From contig CP070716.1 of NCBI GenBank assembly GCA_020350425.1, forward strand, positions 2,209,369 to 2,250,290: DNA of 40,922 bases. The letters are read 5' to 3'. Source of the stretch: Gemmatimonadota bacterium. GTDB taxonomy: Bacteria; Gemmatimonadota; Gemmatimonadetes; Gemmatimonadales; GWC2-71-9. How positions within the stretch are numbered: the stretch's first letter is position 1; every line of letters begins with the position of its first letter. A model generated the notes under the pieces. That model saw only the letters and a program-made list of their open reading frames with translations. It searched no databases and was not told the origin of the DNA. Below, one piece after another: positions 7,069 to 15,606 of this stretch. Position numbers and translations under genes: made by a program.

Positions 7069-7926
7069 TCAGTAAGTGATCGAAAACGAATACTCCCCCT
7101 GGACGGGGCGACCCTCCGCCGTTCGCGCCGGGTAGAAGGTCCACTCGAACAACCTGTCGAGCAGCTTCTTGCGGAAGTCTGAGTCGGAGATCTCGGGCTC
7201 GACCGTCACCCGTGTGACCCGGCCCCGGGAGTTCACCCAGAAGCGGATCGTGTACTCCTTGCCCCGCACCGATGCGGGCGGATCCAGGGCCGGAAGGACC
7301 TGATTGCGGGCCTTCGGCGCCTCCACGGCACCACCACCACCCGATCCCGGCCCGATGTTGCTACCCATCCCCGTTCCCTGACCCGAACCCACACCGCCGC
7401 CGCTGCCCGATCCCGTGCCGGCACCCTCGCCGGTTCCGGCACCCACGTCCTGCGGCCGGGTGACGACGACGCGCTGCACGGTGGTTGGGGGTGCGATCTC
7501 CGCCACCTCCGGTGGGATCAAGTTGAGGTCCGGCTTGGGCAACACCAGCTCCACCAGCTCTTCATCGGGCTCGGGCGCCTGCAGCGCTACGGGAGCCGGC
7601 CTGGGTGGCGCGGGGGGCAGGTTGATGAATTGCACGCCCTTGTTGCCGCCGCCGCCGCCCCCGCCGACCGCACCGGGGCCGTCGCCCTCGCCCACGAAGG
7701 CCAGCGCCTGCCCCCCCACGATGGCCAGCACGATCGCCGCGGCATGGAGCACGGCCGCCGCGCCCGCGCCGGCCCCAAGCCTGCGGTCGCGACGCGGCAG
7801 GCTGCCGGTAGGGGCGCGCCGCGGCGCCTGCGGGCGCTCGTACACTTTCTGCCCGTACAGGGCCTGCAGTTCATGCAGCCCCGGATCGGTGCGTGGCACG
7901 GGTCTCGCCCGGGGGTGCGCGCTCAT
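7069..7926 (-). CDS. TonB-family protein (energy transducer or TonB C-terminal domain protein)
   Basis: The product has 285 residues from ATG 7926, which overlaps the upstream stop as ATGA. The order of parts is a basic cytoplasmic N-terminus of about 50 residues, one hydrophobic segment near 52-78, a polyglycine run, a proline-rich linker (NLPPAPPRPAPVALQAP), an extended Gly/Ser linker, and a C-terminal TonB domain. That domain shows YTIRFWVNSRGRVTRVTVEP and the hallmark FRKKLLDRLFEWTFYPA, then a final YSFSITY strand. The cytoplasmic tail is longer than in classical TonB, and an SVLP-box-like motif is not obvious. TonB proteins couple the proton motive force to outer-membrane receptors, but no TonB-dependent receptor or ExbBD gene is in the window. 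Its tight coupling to the duplicated-domain secreted protein suggests a joint envelope function. Confidence 0.82.
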   Translation of the reverse strand: MSAHPRARPVPRTDPGLHELQALYGQKVYERPQAPRRAPTGSLPRRDRRLGAGAGAAAVLHAAAIVLAIVGGQALAFVGEGDGPGAVGGGGGGGNKGVQFINLPPAPPRPAPVALQAPEPDEELVELVLPKPDLNLIPPEVAEIAPPTTVQRVVVTRPQDVGAGTGEGAGTGSGSGGGVGSGQGTGMGSNIGPGSGGGGAVEAPKARNQVLPALDPPASVRGKEYTIRFWVNSRGRVTRVTVEPEISDSDFRKKLLDRLFEWTFYPARTAEGRPVQGEYSFSITY

Positions 7927-10097
7927 CGAGCTCGGATCCTCTCCCGCATGAGTTGATACACCTCAGGGTCGAGGAAGTACACCCGATCGAACGCCGCTCC
8001 CGTCTGGCTGTCCTCCGCTCCGACCGCATCGAGAAACACCCGGCGGTATTGATTGGCCAACGTTGGGGCGTAGAAGTCGAGGATCAGGGCGCCGCACTGC
8101 ACCGCCGCCCGCCGTCTGAGATCCTCCAGGTCCTCGGCGGTCGTGGCGTAGCGGGCCATTTGCCGGTCGTCGATCAACAGGAAGCACAGCTCCTTGAGGA
8201 AGGCGAAGATCGTGGGCTCGGGCCGATCGGTGGACAGCGGCATCTGCACCGCGACCACCTGGTCACCCGCATCGAACGAGTCGTACTCCACGATGCGGCC
8301 CTCCGGACCGATGGGCGGCGACGGGAAGATCAGACCTGCCGTGAGACGGCGGCGCTCCAGATAGCGGCCCAGCTGCGGGGCGAACAGGGAATCCCACATC
8401 GCCTGCACGGCCTGGTAGCGCGGCTGCTCCCGCGCGCTCATCTCCCTCCAGTAGTCCCGGTAGAAGACCTCCCACTCCTCCTCCGCCGCGTCCACCAGCC
8501 GGCCGAGGAGCCTGCGGGCGCCTCCCTGCAGATTCTGGTCCAGGATCATCATCGCGATTTGCTCCTGGTTCCCCATCTGCCCCGCGGCCCCCCCGGGGGC
8601 GCCCCGGCCCGGTCGTGGCGCCTTGCCATCGGCCACGAGGCGCAGCGCCGCGAGCATCTCCTCGGGGTCGCTGTCCGGCATGTACAGCGGCACGAAATGG
8701 AGCAGGTCGTATCCGGCACCCTCGCCGATTCCCTCGCGCAGATCGGTGGCGAGCGAGTCGAGCGCCGTCGGATACACACCGCGCTCCAGCTTCGCGAGGC
8801 GGATGAGCTCCTGGTACTCCGCGCTGTACAGGCCAAGCGGCCCAGGCTGGTCGGCCGCGATCACGGCGAGGGCGTGAAACCAGAGGTCCACCTGGGGGCG
8901 CTCGCGTACCACCCAGTGCCCCGGACCGGTCCGGCCGCCGGGAGCAGGTGAGGGCCGCGCCCCGGGCTGTACGCCCGGCTGCAGCGGCACCGCCTGCGCC
9001 GTCGGGGGCTGGGCCGGCTGTGCCGCCACCTGCGTCCCACCGATCTCGGCCTCCAGCGCCCGCAGGATGGCGTCACTCAGCGGGAATGCGTCCTCAAACG
9101 CCACGTCCGCCGGCAATCCCTGCAGTGCCACGGCGGCGGCGACCTGCGTCTCTTGATACGCCCCGAGCAGGGTCGGGTCGTAGACGTCGAGCACGAGCGC
9201 GCCGCACCGGACCGCCGCCCGGCTGCCGAGCTCGGCCGGCATCTCCTGGGCGCCCGAGGCCCGCACCGCCCGCGGCACGACCGCGTAGCAGAGCTCCCGC
9301 ACGATCGCGAAGACGCTGGGATCGGGGCCGGCGCCCGGCGGCGCCCACACGGCCACGACGTTGTCCAGGCGGCGGAACGCCGAGCCCGTCTCCAGCCGGC
9401 CCTCGGGTCCCAGGGCGGGCGACAGCAGGATCGTCCCGCCGTCGAGTCGCGGCGGCTCGAGCCACGGGGCGAGCGCCGGCTCGAGCGTTTCGCTCCACGC
9501 CGCCTGGATCTCCTGGTAGCGGGCCGAATCCGCCGCGATCACCCGCTCCCAGTACTCCTCGAAGAAGATGTCCCACTCCTGCTCGAGCAGCTCCACGAAC
9601 CGCTTCAGGCCATCGCGGAGGTCTCCATCGCGAAACGCCCCCGCCGCCCACCGAATGCCGGCGCGGGTGCTCGGGCCGTAGACCTCCTCTTGCCGCAGCT
9701 CGCGCCTCGCCACGGCCATGAGGGCGCTGAGCATCTCATCGCGGGTCGCGTTGGCGAACTGCAGCGGCGCGAAGTGCAGGGCACCGAACTCGGGCTTCTT
9801 CCCGAACTCCGCCAGAAGCTCCGCGGCGAGGCTGTCGAGCGGGGTCGGGTAGACTCCCAGCTCCTCCTTGGCCCTGCGGACCTGCTCCACGTACTCGGGA
9901 TGGTACGGCTGGAACAGGTCGTCCATGCCGAAGCCCACGACCGCCAGGCCGTGGAACCAGAGATCCGCCGCGGGGCTGGCGCGCACGGTCCAGCCCTCCA
10001 GCTCGGACGCCACCTGCGCCGCTGCCGGTGCCGCCAGCGCCGCGGAGCCCGCCAGCAGCAGGCCAATCACTCGATTGCTCAGCACGCTTCCGTCCAT
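7923..10097 (-). CDS. Secreted protein of unknown function with two tandem copies of one domain
   Basis: The product has 724 residues from ATG 10097, which follows GGAAGGGGCG; an in-frame start at 10118 lacks such a site. A signal peptide ends about APAAAQ28. Two homologous halves follow, about residues 35-350 and 393-724, joined by a Pro/Gln/Ala-rich linker. Matching pairs in order are ADLWFHGLAVVGFG/VDLWFHALAVIAAD, GVYPTPLDSLAAEL/GVYPTALDSLATDL, LHFAPLQFANATRDEML/LHFVPLYMPDSDPEEML, EQEWDIFFEEYWE/EEEWEVFYRDYWR, ALGPEGRL/PIGPEGRI, VFAIVRELCYAVV/IFAFLKELCFLLI and AAVRCGALVLDVY/AAVQCGALILDFY. I do not recognise the family. The conserved His, Glu and Cys could be functional, but no known catalytic motif is evident. 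It is the first gene of a two-gene operon with the TonB-family protein. Confidence 0.8.
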   Translation of the reverse strand: MDGSVLSNRVIGLLLAGSAALAAPAAAQVASELEGWTVRASPAADLWFHGLAVVGFGMDDLFQPYHPEYVEQVRRAKEELGVYPTPLDSLAAELLAEFGKKPEFGALHFAPLQFANATRDEMLSALMAVARRELRQEEVYGPSTRAGIRWAAGAFRDGDLRDGLKRFVELLEQEWDIFFEEYWERVIAADSARYQEIQAAWSETLEPALAPWLEPPRLDGGTILLSPALGPEGRLETGSAFRRLDNVVAVWAPPGAGPDPSVFAIVRELCYAVVPRAVRASGAQEMPAELGSRAAVRCGALVLDVYDPTLLGAYQETQVAAAVALQGLPADVAFEDAFPLSDAILRALEAEIGGTQVAAQPAQPPTAQAVPLQPGVQPGARPSPAPGGRTGPGHWVVRERPQVDLWFHALAVIAADQPGPLGLYSAEYQELIRLAKLERGVYPTALDSLATDLREGIGEGAGYDLLHFVPLYMPDSDPEEMLAALRLVADGKAPRPGRGAPGGAAGQMGNQEQIAMMILDQNLQGGARRLLGRLVDAAEEEWEVFYRDYWREMSAREQPRYQAVQAMWDSLFAPQLGRYLERRRLTAGLIFPSPPIGPEGRIVEYDSFDAGDQVVAVQMPLSTDRPEPTIFAFLKELCFLLIDDRQMARYATTAEDLEDLRRRAAVQCGALILDFYAPTLANQYRRVFLDAVGAEDSQTGAAFDRVYFLDPEVYQLMRERIRAR

Positions 10098-10166
10098 CGC
10101 CCCTTCCAAACCCGGCACCCCATGCCAGAGTTCCGCTGTCGGTCACAGAGTCTCGCGCAACCGCCA

Positions 10167-10195
10167 AGTATCGACAGGGCCGAGCCGCACGGCAA
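10167..10195 (-). promoter_or_regulatory. Candidate sigma-70-type promoter for the duplicated-domain/TonB operon
   Basis: On the minus strand TTGCCG (10195-10190) and GATACT (10172-10167) are separated by exactly 17 bases, each matching 4 of 6 consensus positions. Transcription would start near 10160, leaving about 60 bases of leader before ATG 10097. It is a pattern match only. Confidence 0.35.
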
Positions 10196-10210
10196 CCCGC
10201 CCAGCCGTGT

Positions 10211-10234
10211 GCAAATCTCCGGGGCTGGGGCGTC
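10211..10234 (+). promoter_or_regulatory. Speculative ECF-type promoter upstream of the vWA/sigma operon
   Basis: GCAAAT at 10211-10216 and CGTC at 10231-10234 resemble the AAC-like -35 and CGTC -10 elements of many ECF promoters, 14 bases apart, shorter than usual. The first operon gene starts 31 bases downstream of the CGTC. Autoregulation by the ECF factor at 12481 would be typical, but the match is weak. Confidence 0.2.
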
Positions 10235-10265
10235 ACCCTGAGTAGGACGTATCAGCGAGGCAACG

Positions 10266-12470
10266 ATGAAGACGCTCATGGCTGCCCTGACGGCAACGCT
10301 GCTGGCCTCCCCCCTGCTGGCGCAGGGGTGGATCGAGCCGGTCCCGGGCCGGGATCCCGGCTTCGCGGTGGTGAAGGTCCGCACCACCGTCTCGGTGCAG
10401 GTGACCGGGCGGATCGCCCTGGTCGAGGTCGAAGAGTGGTTCCGCAACGACGGACGCGGCCTGGGGGAGGGTGACTACCTCTATCCGCTTCCGGGGGAGG
10501 CGGTGTTCAGCAACTTCTCACTGTTCCAGGGCGACCTGGAGCTGCGGGGGGAGACCATGGACGCCGATCAGGCGCGGGCGATCTACGAAGAGATCGTTCG
10601 GTTGAAGCGCGACCCGGCGCTCATCGAGTTGGCCGGGCACGGTCTCGTGCGGGCCCGCGTCTTTCCCATCAACGCGGGGGAAACGCGCAAGATCACCTTG
10701 CGCTACACCCAGATCATGGAGCGGGCCGGAGACGCGCTGCAGTTCCGCTACGCCGCCGGCGGCCGCTTCGGGCGCAGGGTGACCCCGGAGCAGGCCGTGG
10801 TGACCCAGCATCGCCCCGAGGACGCCCCGCTCACCTTCACCCTGGTGGCCGACAGCGGCAGCGCCTACGGGAATCCCTTCTCCCCGACCCATGCGCTGAA
10901 CGTGTCGCGGGAGCGGGGACGGCTCACCGTGCGGCCCGAGGACGAGCTGCGCGGGGACTTCGTGGTGTTTCTTCCCATGGCCCGCGGGCTGGTGGGGATC
11001 ACGCTGGTCACGCACAAGCCCGCCGGCGAGGACGGCTACTTCATGCTGACGCTCTCGCCCGGGAGCGCCGACGGCACCACGCTGCCACGCGACCTGACCG
11101 TGGTGCTCGACGTCTCCGGCTCCATGTCGGGCAGCAAGATTGATCAGGCGAAGGCGGCCCTGCGGCAACTGCTGGGGACGCTGGATCGTGAGGACCGCTT
11201 CCGGCTGCTGTCGTTCAGCAGCGGCGTGACCGCCTACCGCGCCGATTGGTCCGAGCCGAGCGGCCGCGCGCTGCGCGACGCCCACGCCTGGATCGACCGG
11301 CTCGTCGCCGACGGCGGCACCAACATCGCCGGGGCGTTGCAGGAGGCCTTCCGGCTCGACAGCCCCGAGACTCGGCTGCCCATCGTGGTGTTCCTGACCG
11401 ACGGGCTGCCCTCGGTGGGCGAGCAGAATCCCGAGCGCATCGCGCAACAGGCCGAGCAGCAGCGCGGCCGCGCCCGCGTGTTCGCCTTCGGGGTGGGTTA
11501 CGACGTGAACACCTACCTGCTCGACCGACTGTCGGCGGCCGGGCGGGGTGCCACCCAGTACGTACAGCCCGGCGAGGACGTCGAGCGGGCGTTGAGCGTG
11601 CTGGCGGCAAAGATCCAGCACCCGGTGCTGACCGACCTCGCGCTGGTCGACGCGCCGGTCGAGCTGGAGGAGATCTATCCCGGCACCCTGCCCGACCTGT
11701 TCGCGGGCGAGGAATTGGTCGTCTTCGGGCGGTACCGCACCTCCGACCGCGATCGGAGTGGCGCCATTACGGTGACAGGCCGCCGCAACCGGCGCACGGA
11801 GCGGTACGCGACCGACGCCCGGTTCCCCGATCACGCTCCGGGCAACGAGTTCATCCCCCGGCTGTGGGCGTCACGCAAGATCGGGTTCCTCACGCAGCAG
11901 GTCCGCCTGAACGGCGCCAACGACGAACTCATCGAGGAGATCCGCCGCACCGCGCTGCGCTACGGTCTGCTGAGCGAGTACACCTCCTACCTCGTGCAGG
12001 AACCGGAGGACGTCGCTGTGCGCCGGGACGCTCCGAGGCGCGGACAGCCCGTCAACACCCCCGCCGCCGAGGCGCAGTCCGGCGTGGGCGCGGTCGTCGC
12101 CGCCGAGGAAGCCCGCATGAAGCGGGAGGCGAAGTCGGCCGTGGATCTGATCGAAATGGAGGACGCATTCTACGCCCGCGGCCACATGGGCCAGGCGCGG
12201 CACGTCGCCGGCCGCCTGTTCGCCGAGCGGGACGGCGTCTGGACCGACTTGAAGCACGCCGATTCGGTGCGCACCGTGGAGATCGCCCCGTACGGTGAGG
12301 CGTACTTCGCGCTGCTCCGGCTGGCGCCCGAGCTCGAGCCCTACTTCCGGGAGTTCGGGCAGGTGTTGATCGCCGGCGACCGCGTGAGCATCCGCGTGGC
12401 GGACGGCGGGCTCGAAACGATGTCGACGCCCGAGCTGGCGCGCCTAGTGCGCGACTTCCGGGCACGGTAA
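10266..12470 (+). CDS. Secreted VIT domain plus von Willebrand factor A domain protein
   Basis: The product has 734 residues from ATG 10266, with GAGG about 6 bases upstream. The signal peptide MKTLMAALTATLLASPLLAQ is followed by a VIT (inter-alpha-trypsin-inhibitor-type) domain at about 25-160: VEVEEWFRNDGRGLGEGDYL, YPLPGEAVFSNFSLFQGD, ARVFPINAGETRKITLRYTQ. A vWA domain at about 275-450 has an intact MIDAS (Asp282 in LDVSGSMSGSK, later GGTNIAGAL and FLTDGLPSVGE). The C-terminal third lies in the family's usual region (WASRKIGFLTQQVRL, LRYGLLSEYTSYLV). I see no C-terminal membrane anchor or sorting signal. VIT/vWA proteins are metal-dependent adhesion or scaffold proteins of the envelope. It heads an operon with an ECF sigma factor and anti-sigma factor, 10 bases upstream of the sigma gene. 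Confidence 0.9.
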   Translation: MKTLMAALTATLLASPLLAQGWIEPVPGRDPGFAVVKVRTTVSVQVTGRIALVEVEEWFRNDGRGLGEGDYLYPLPGEAVFSNFSLFQGDLELRGETMDADQARAIYEEIVRLKRDPALIELAGHGLVRARVFPINAGETRKITLRYTQIMERAGDALQFRYAAGGRFGRRVTPEQAVVTQHRPEDAPLTFTLVADSGSAYGNPFSPTHALNVSRERGRLTVRPEDELRGDFVVFLPMARGLVGITLVTHKPAGEDGYFMLTLSPGSADGTTLPRDLTVVLDVSGSMSGSKIDQAKAALRQLLGTLDREDRFRLLSFSSGVTAYRADWSEPSGRALRDAHAWIDRLVADGGTNIAGALQEAFRLDSPETRLPIVVFLTDGLPSVGEQNPERIAQQAEQQRGRARVFAFGVGYDVNTYLLDRLSAAGRGATQYVQPGEDVERALSVLAAKIQHPVLTDLALVDAPVELEEIYPGTLPDLFAGEELVVFGRYRTSDRDRSGAITVTGRRNRRTERYATDARFPDHAPGNEFIPRLWASRKIGFLTQQVRLNGANDELIEEIRRTALRYGLLSEYTSYLVQEPEDVAVRRDAPRRGQPVNTPAAEAQSGVGAVVAAEEARMKREAKSAVDLIEMEDAFYARGHMGQARHVAGRLFAERDGVWTDLKHADSVRTVEIAPYGEAYFALLRLAPELEPYFREFGQVLIAGDRVSIRVADGGLETMSTPELARLVRDFRAR

Positions 12471-12480
12471 ACTGGACGGC

Positions 12481-12984
12481 GTGAGCGTCGACTGGGCGGA
12501 AGTGTACCGCACGACCTTCGAGGACCTGGTCCGCTTCCTGCACCGCAAGGTGTGGGATGCGGACCGGGCGAAGGACCTGGCACAGGAGGTGTTCGTGCGC
12601 GCGCTCGATCACCGGCCGGACAACCCGAAGGCCTGGCTCTTCACCGTGGCGAGCAACCTCGCGCGTGACGAGGCCCGAACGGCGATCCGCCGCCGCAAGC
12701 ACCTCACGCTCCTCAAGTCGGAAGTCGCCGGGCAGAGCGCGCCCGACCCGGCCGAGGAGCTCGACCGGGAGCAGCGCATGGAGCAGGTACGCGCGGCGCT
12801 CAACCGGCTGAGCGAACGGGATCGCGACGTGCTCCTGCTGTGGGACGCCGGGCTCGATTACGGCGAGATCGCCGCGGAGACCGGCCTCTCGAAGGGCGCG
12901 GTCGGCACGACGCTGGGACGCGCGCGCCGCCGCCTGGTGGAGGCGTACGGCGCGCTGGAGGACAAAGATGTCGCACATCGATGA
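12481..12984 (+). CDS. ECF-type RNA polymerase sigma factor
   Basis: The product has 167 residues from GTG 12481. Region 2 spans about residues 5-75 (TFEDLVRFLHRKV, DLAQEVFVRALDH, KAWLFTVASNLARDEAR) and region 4 about 105-160 (LNRLSERDRDVLLLWDAGL, YGEIAAETGLSKGAVGTTLG, RARRRLVEAY), with no region 1 or 3, the standard ECF architecture. The Asp-Ala-Gly-Leu-Asp-Tyr in region 4 stands where many ECFs have E-G-x-S-Y. It overlaps the anti-sigma gene by 17 bases, so the pair is translationally coupled. Targets are unknown; its own operon is the obvious candidate. Confidence 0.92.
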   Translation: MSVDWAEVYRTTFEDLVRFLHRKVWDADRAKDLAQEVFVRALDHRPDNPKAWLFTVASNLARDEARTAIRRRKHLTLLKSEVAGQSAPDPAEELDREQRMEQVRAALNRLSERDRDVLLLWDAGLDYGEIAAETGLSKGAVGTTLGRARRRLVEAYGALEDKDVAHR

Positions 12985-14155
12985 GGGACTGCTGCACGCC
13001 TACCTCGACGGCGAGACCGACGGGGCGGAGCGGTCAGGCCTCGAGCAGCACCTGGACATTTGTGCCGAGTGCCGCACGCGGCTGGCGGAGGCCCGCACGC
13101 TGCGCGATCGCAGCGCGGCGATTCTGAGCGGCTCCGGTCCCGCGACGGTGACCGCGCCTCCCTTCGAGCAGGTCGTGGCGCGTTCCCGCGCGGTGGAGAC
13201 CCGGCGGCGCGTATTCCGTCTGAACCGCCTCGCCGCGCTGGGCTGGGCGGCGACGATCGTGCTCGCGGTGGGCGTGGGGTGGATCGCCCGGGGCTCGCTG
13301 GGATTCGGCGAGCGACCGGCGGAGCAACGCAGCGTCGCCGTGGCGGACAGCACGCCCGAGCAGGCCGCGGACGTGGAAGCGGGTGTGGTGGGGGGTGCAC
13401 CTGCGCAGGTCGCGGCGCGCGAGAGCACCTCCGAGACCGAGCGCGAGGCGCGTCGCGACGAGGCCGCGCCGACAGGCGCCGCGAAGTCGGAAGTCGCCGC
13501 GCCGGGGCGTGCCGAGGGACAGCTCACGCCCGAGACCGAGCAGGCGAGGGCGAAACTGGCCGAGGCAGAGGTGGAGCAGCAGCCGGCTGCGGGGGTCGCC
13601 ATCCCCGTTGCACCGGCCCCGGTTCAGGTGCGCACGAGGGGTGCGGTCGCGCTCGCCGACTCGGCGGACCAGGAGCCGGCCGAGCGCCGAGCAGCGCAAC
13701 CGGCGGCGGCCGCAGAGGCCTTCGCCGCGCATGAGGTGGACCTAGACGCGCTGGTCGGCCTGCCGGGAGAAGGGGCGGCGTGGAACGAGACCGACGAGCA
13801 GACCGCGCGGGAGTTGCTGGGCGCCCCCCTCCTGCGGCTCCCCGACGCCGCCGTCGTGGCGTACCTCGTCCCGGCCGAGGAGGGCCGGCGCGCCGTGCAG
13901 CTGGTGCAGCGCCTCGCCTCCGGTGAGGTCGTGGTGCTGCGGCAGGAGGCGGTGGCAGCGATCGCAACCGGGGAGCGGGTGGCCGGGCCGGCGGAGGAGC
14001 GGGCGCAGGCGCGCGATGAGCTGAAGGCGATGAACGAGCCCCTGCTGGGAACCGGCCTCGCGTCCGCGACCGTGCGTCGCGGGGATTACCTGCTCACGTT
14101 GCGCGGCACGCTGCCGCCCGACTCCCTGCAGGCACTGCTCGACGCGCTGCCCTAG
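12968..14155 (+). CDS. Anti-sigma factor with N-terminal zinc-motif domain and single transmembrane segment
   Basis: The product has 395 residues from ATG 12968. The N-terminus carries the ZAS signature: LLHAYLDGETDG, then His-x3-Cys-x2-Cys in EQHLDICAECRTRL (about residues 28-41), which binds and sequesters the ECF sigma factor. One hydrophobic segment, LGWAATIVLAVGVGWIARG, lies at about 90-108. The outer part is long: an Ala/Glu-rich, probably disordered stretch (about 115-260), then a small ordered region (ELLGAPLLRLPDAAVVAYLV, AVQLVQRLASGEVVVLRQEA, DYLLTLRGTLPPDSLQALLD). The long exported region is bigger than in minimal anti-sigma factors and may sense an envelope signal, possibly via the VIT/vWA protein of the same operon. 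It converges with xdhC, with the two stops overlapping. Confidence 0.9.
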   Translation: MSHIDEGLLHAYLDGETDGAERSGLEQHLDICAECRTRLAEARTLRDRSAAILSGSGPATVTAPPFEQVVARSRAVETRRRVFRLNRLAALGWAATIVLAVGVGWIARGSLGFGERPAEQRSVAVADSTPEQAADVEAGVVGGAPAQVAARESTSETEREARRDEAAPTGAAKSEVAAPGRAEGQLTPETEQARAKLAEAEVEQQPAAGVAIPVAPAPVQVRTRGAVALADSADQEPAERRAAQPAAAAEAFAAHEVDLDALVGLPGEGAAWNETDEQTARELLGAPLLRLPDAAVVAYLVPAEEGRRAVQLVQRLASGEVVVLRQEAVAAIATGERVAGPAEERAQARDELKAMNEPLLGTGLASATVRRGDYLLTLRGTLPPDSLQALLDALP

Positions 14156-15186
14156 CGGGCCGTCTCGCCCGTCCGGCGCACCCTGATCAGCTCGGCGACC
14201 ACCGACACGGCGATCTCGGCAGGCGTGTCGGCGCCGATCGCCTCCCCGATGGGCACCCGCACCCGCTGCAGCGCGTCGAGCGGCACCCCCGCCCGCTCCA
14301 GCGCCTCGAAGATCACCGCCCGCTTTCGCGCGCTGCCGAGCATGCCGACGTAGCGCGCCGGTGACGTCGCCGTGCGCTCCACGATCTCCGCATCGTAGCT
14401 GTGCCCCCGGGTCGTGGCGAGCACGTAGTCGTCGGCGTCCAGCGAGAGCCCGTCGAGCACCGTGCGGAAGTCCTGGGCGATCACCTCGTGCGCCCACGGC
14501 AGGCGATCGGGGTCGGCGAACTCCGCCCGATCGTCGGTGATCACCACGTAGAAGCCGGCGTCGGCCGCGACCTTGGCGATCGCCCGCCCCACGTACCCGG
14601 CACCGAAGATGACGACGCGGGGCACCCGCTCGAGCGGCTCGACCAGCGCCCCGAGCGCCTCATCGACCCGCGCCGCGGCCCGCGAGGGCTGCACCGCGGC
14701 CTCGACTTCGGTGTCGAACGGGGCCCCCACGACCATCACCTCGGGTCCGATCCGCGCCTCCTTGCGCGGTCCCGCGCTCCAATCGACCGCCGTCAGGACC
14801 GTGCCCGCCACGCGGCGCTCGGTCGCCTCCGCCAGCGCACCGTACAGCGCCGCCATCTCGGGGGTCGCCACGATGGGCTCGAGAAACAGCTCCACCGTGC
14901 CTCCGCACGAGAGACCCACGTCCCCGGCCAAGTCCGCGTTGAGCGTGTGGCGCGAGAAGCTGGGGGCGCCGCTCGCTGCCGCGGCCAGCGCCTGCTCGGC
15001 CACGTCGGCCTCCGTGCAGCCGCCACCGACGGTGCCCCACCGCCGGCCATCCGCCGCGACCACGAGCTTCGCGTCCCGCGCCATGGGCAGCGAACCCCGC
15101 TGACTGGACACCGTGGCCATCGCCCCGGCCACCCCGGCCTCCGCCAGCTCGCGGGCGGCGTGCCACACCGCGGCGCGCTCGCTCAC
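14152..15186 (-). CDS. xdhC: XdhC-family molybdenum-cofactor insertion/maturation protein
   Basis: The product has 344 residues from GTG 15186, overlapping the upstream stop as GTGA. The N-terminal XdhC/CoxI domain shows TVSSQRGSLPMARDAKLVV, GTVGGGCTEADV and GLSCGGTVELFLEP. The C-terminal Rossmann domain shows VVIFGAGYVGRAIAKVAADA, VITDDRAEFAD, VLATTRGHSYDAEIVERT, YVGMLGSARKR and AIGADTPAEIAVSVVAEL. XdhC binds molybdenum cofactor and helps sulfurate and insert it into xanthine-dehydrogenase-type enzymes. No such enzyme is in the window, so the client lies elsewhere. It is the last gene of the run that starts at actA, and the adjacent AhpD-like gene is coupled to it. Confidence 0.93.
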   Translation of the reverse strand: MSERAAVWHAARELAEAGVAGAMATVSSQRGSLPMARDAKLVVAADGRRWGTVGGGCTEADVAEQALAAAASGAPSFSRHTLNADLAGDVGLSCGGTVELFLEPIVATPEMAALYGALAEATERRVAGTVLTAVDWSAGPRKEARIGPEVMVVGAPFDTEVEAAVQPSRAAARVDEALGALVEPLERVPRVVIFGAGYVGRAIAKVAADAGFYVVITDDRAEFADPDRLPWAHEVIAQDFRTVLDGLSLDADDYVLATTRGHSYDAEIVERTATSPARYVGMLGSARKRAVIFEALERAGVPLDALQRVRVPIGEAIGADTPAEIAVSVVAELIRVRRTGETAR

Positions 15187-15536
15187 GACGCGGGCAGCTC
15201 CTCGAGGGTCGCCACCGCCCGGCGCAGGTGGGGAATCACGATCGACCCACCCACCACCAGGGCCACGGAGAACGCCTCGAACAGCTCGTCATCCGTCGCA
15301 CCCTCCTCGCGGCAGCGAATCAGGTGGTAGGTGATGCAGTCGTCACACCGCAGCACCATGGAGGCCGTGAGCCCCATCAGCTCCTTGGTCTTGGCAGCGA
15401 GCGCGCCCGCCTCGTAGGCGCGCGCGTCCAGCGCGAAGAACCGGTTGATGGTGAGGTTTCCCGCCTCGTGGATGGCCGCGTTCATCTTCTCACGGAAGTG
15501 CCGGAAGGCGTCGAGACGCTGGTGGGCTTCGGACAT
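15183..15536 (-). CDS. Carboxymuconolactone decarboxylase/AhpD-like protein
   Basis: The product has 117 residues from ATG 15536. It is an all-helical CMD-fold protein with the AhpD redox motif: Cys64-x2-Cys67-x3-His71 in LRCDDCITYHL, preceded by KTKELMGLTASM. This arrangement gives peroxidase or disulfide-reductase activity in AhpD. LFEAFSVALVVGGSIVIPHL is the conserved last helix. It lies 70 bases after actF and overlaps xdhC by four bases. It may protect respiratory or Mo-enzyme functions from peroxide, but the partner is unknown. Confidence 0.88.
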   Translation of the reverse strand: MSEAHQRLDAFRHFREKMNAAIHEAGNLTINRFFALDARAYEAGALAAKTKELMGLTASMVLRCDDCITYHLIRCREEGATDDELFEAFSVALVVGGSIVIPHLRRAVATLEELPAS

Positions 15537-15606
15537 GGGAACTCCACAGTGTGCAATGGGGCCCCGCAGGACCCCACGACAACCCTTACGCGACGGCCGC
15601 GAACGG

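Noticed and set aside
7640..7670. Run of CCG-type triplets in the TonB-family gene
   Set aside because: It encodes the polyglycine part of the linker and needs no separate explanation; a similar run at about 38275-38295 encodes a proline stretch.
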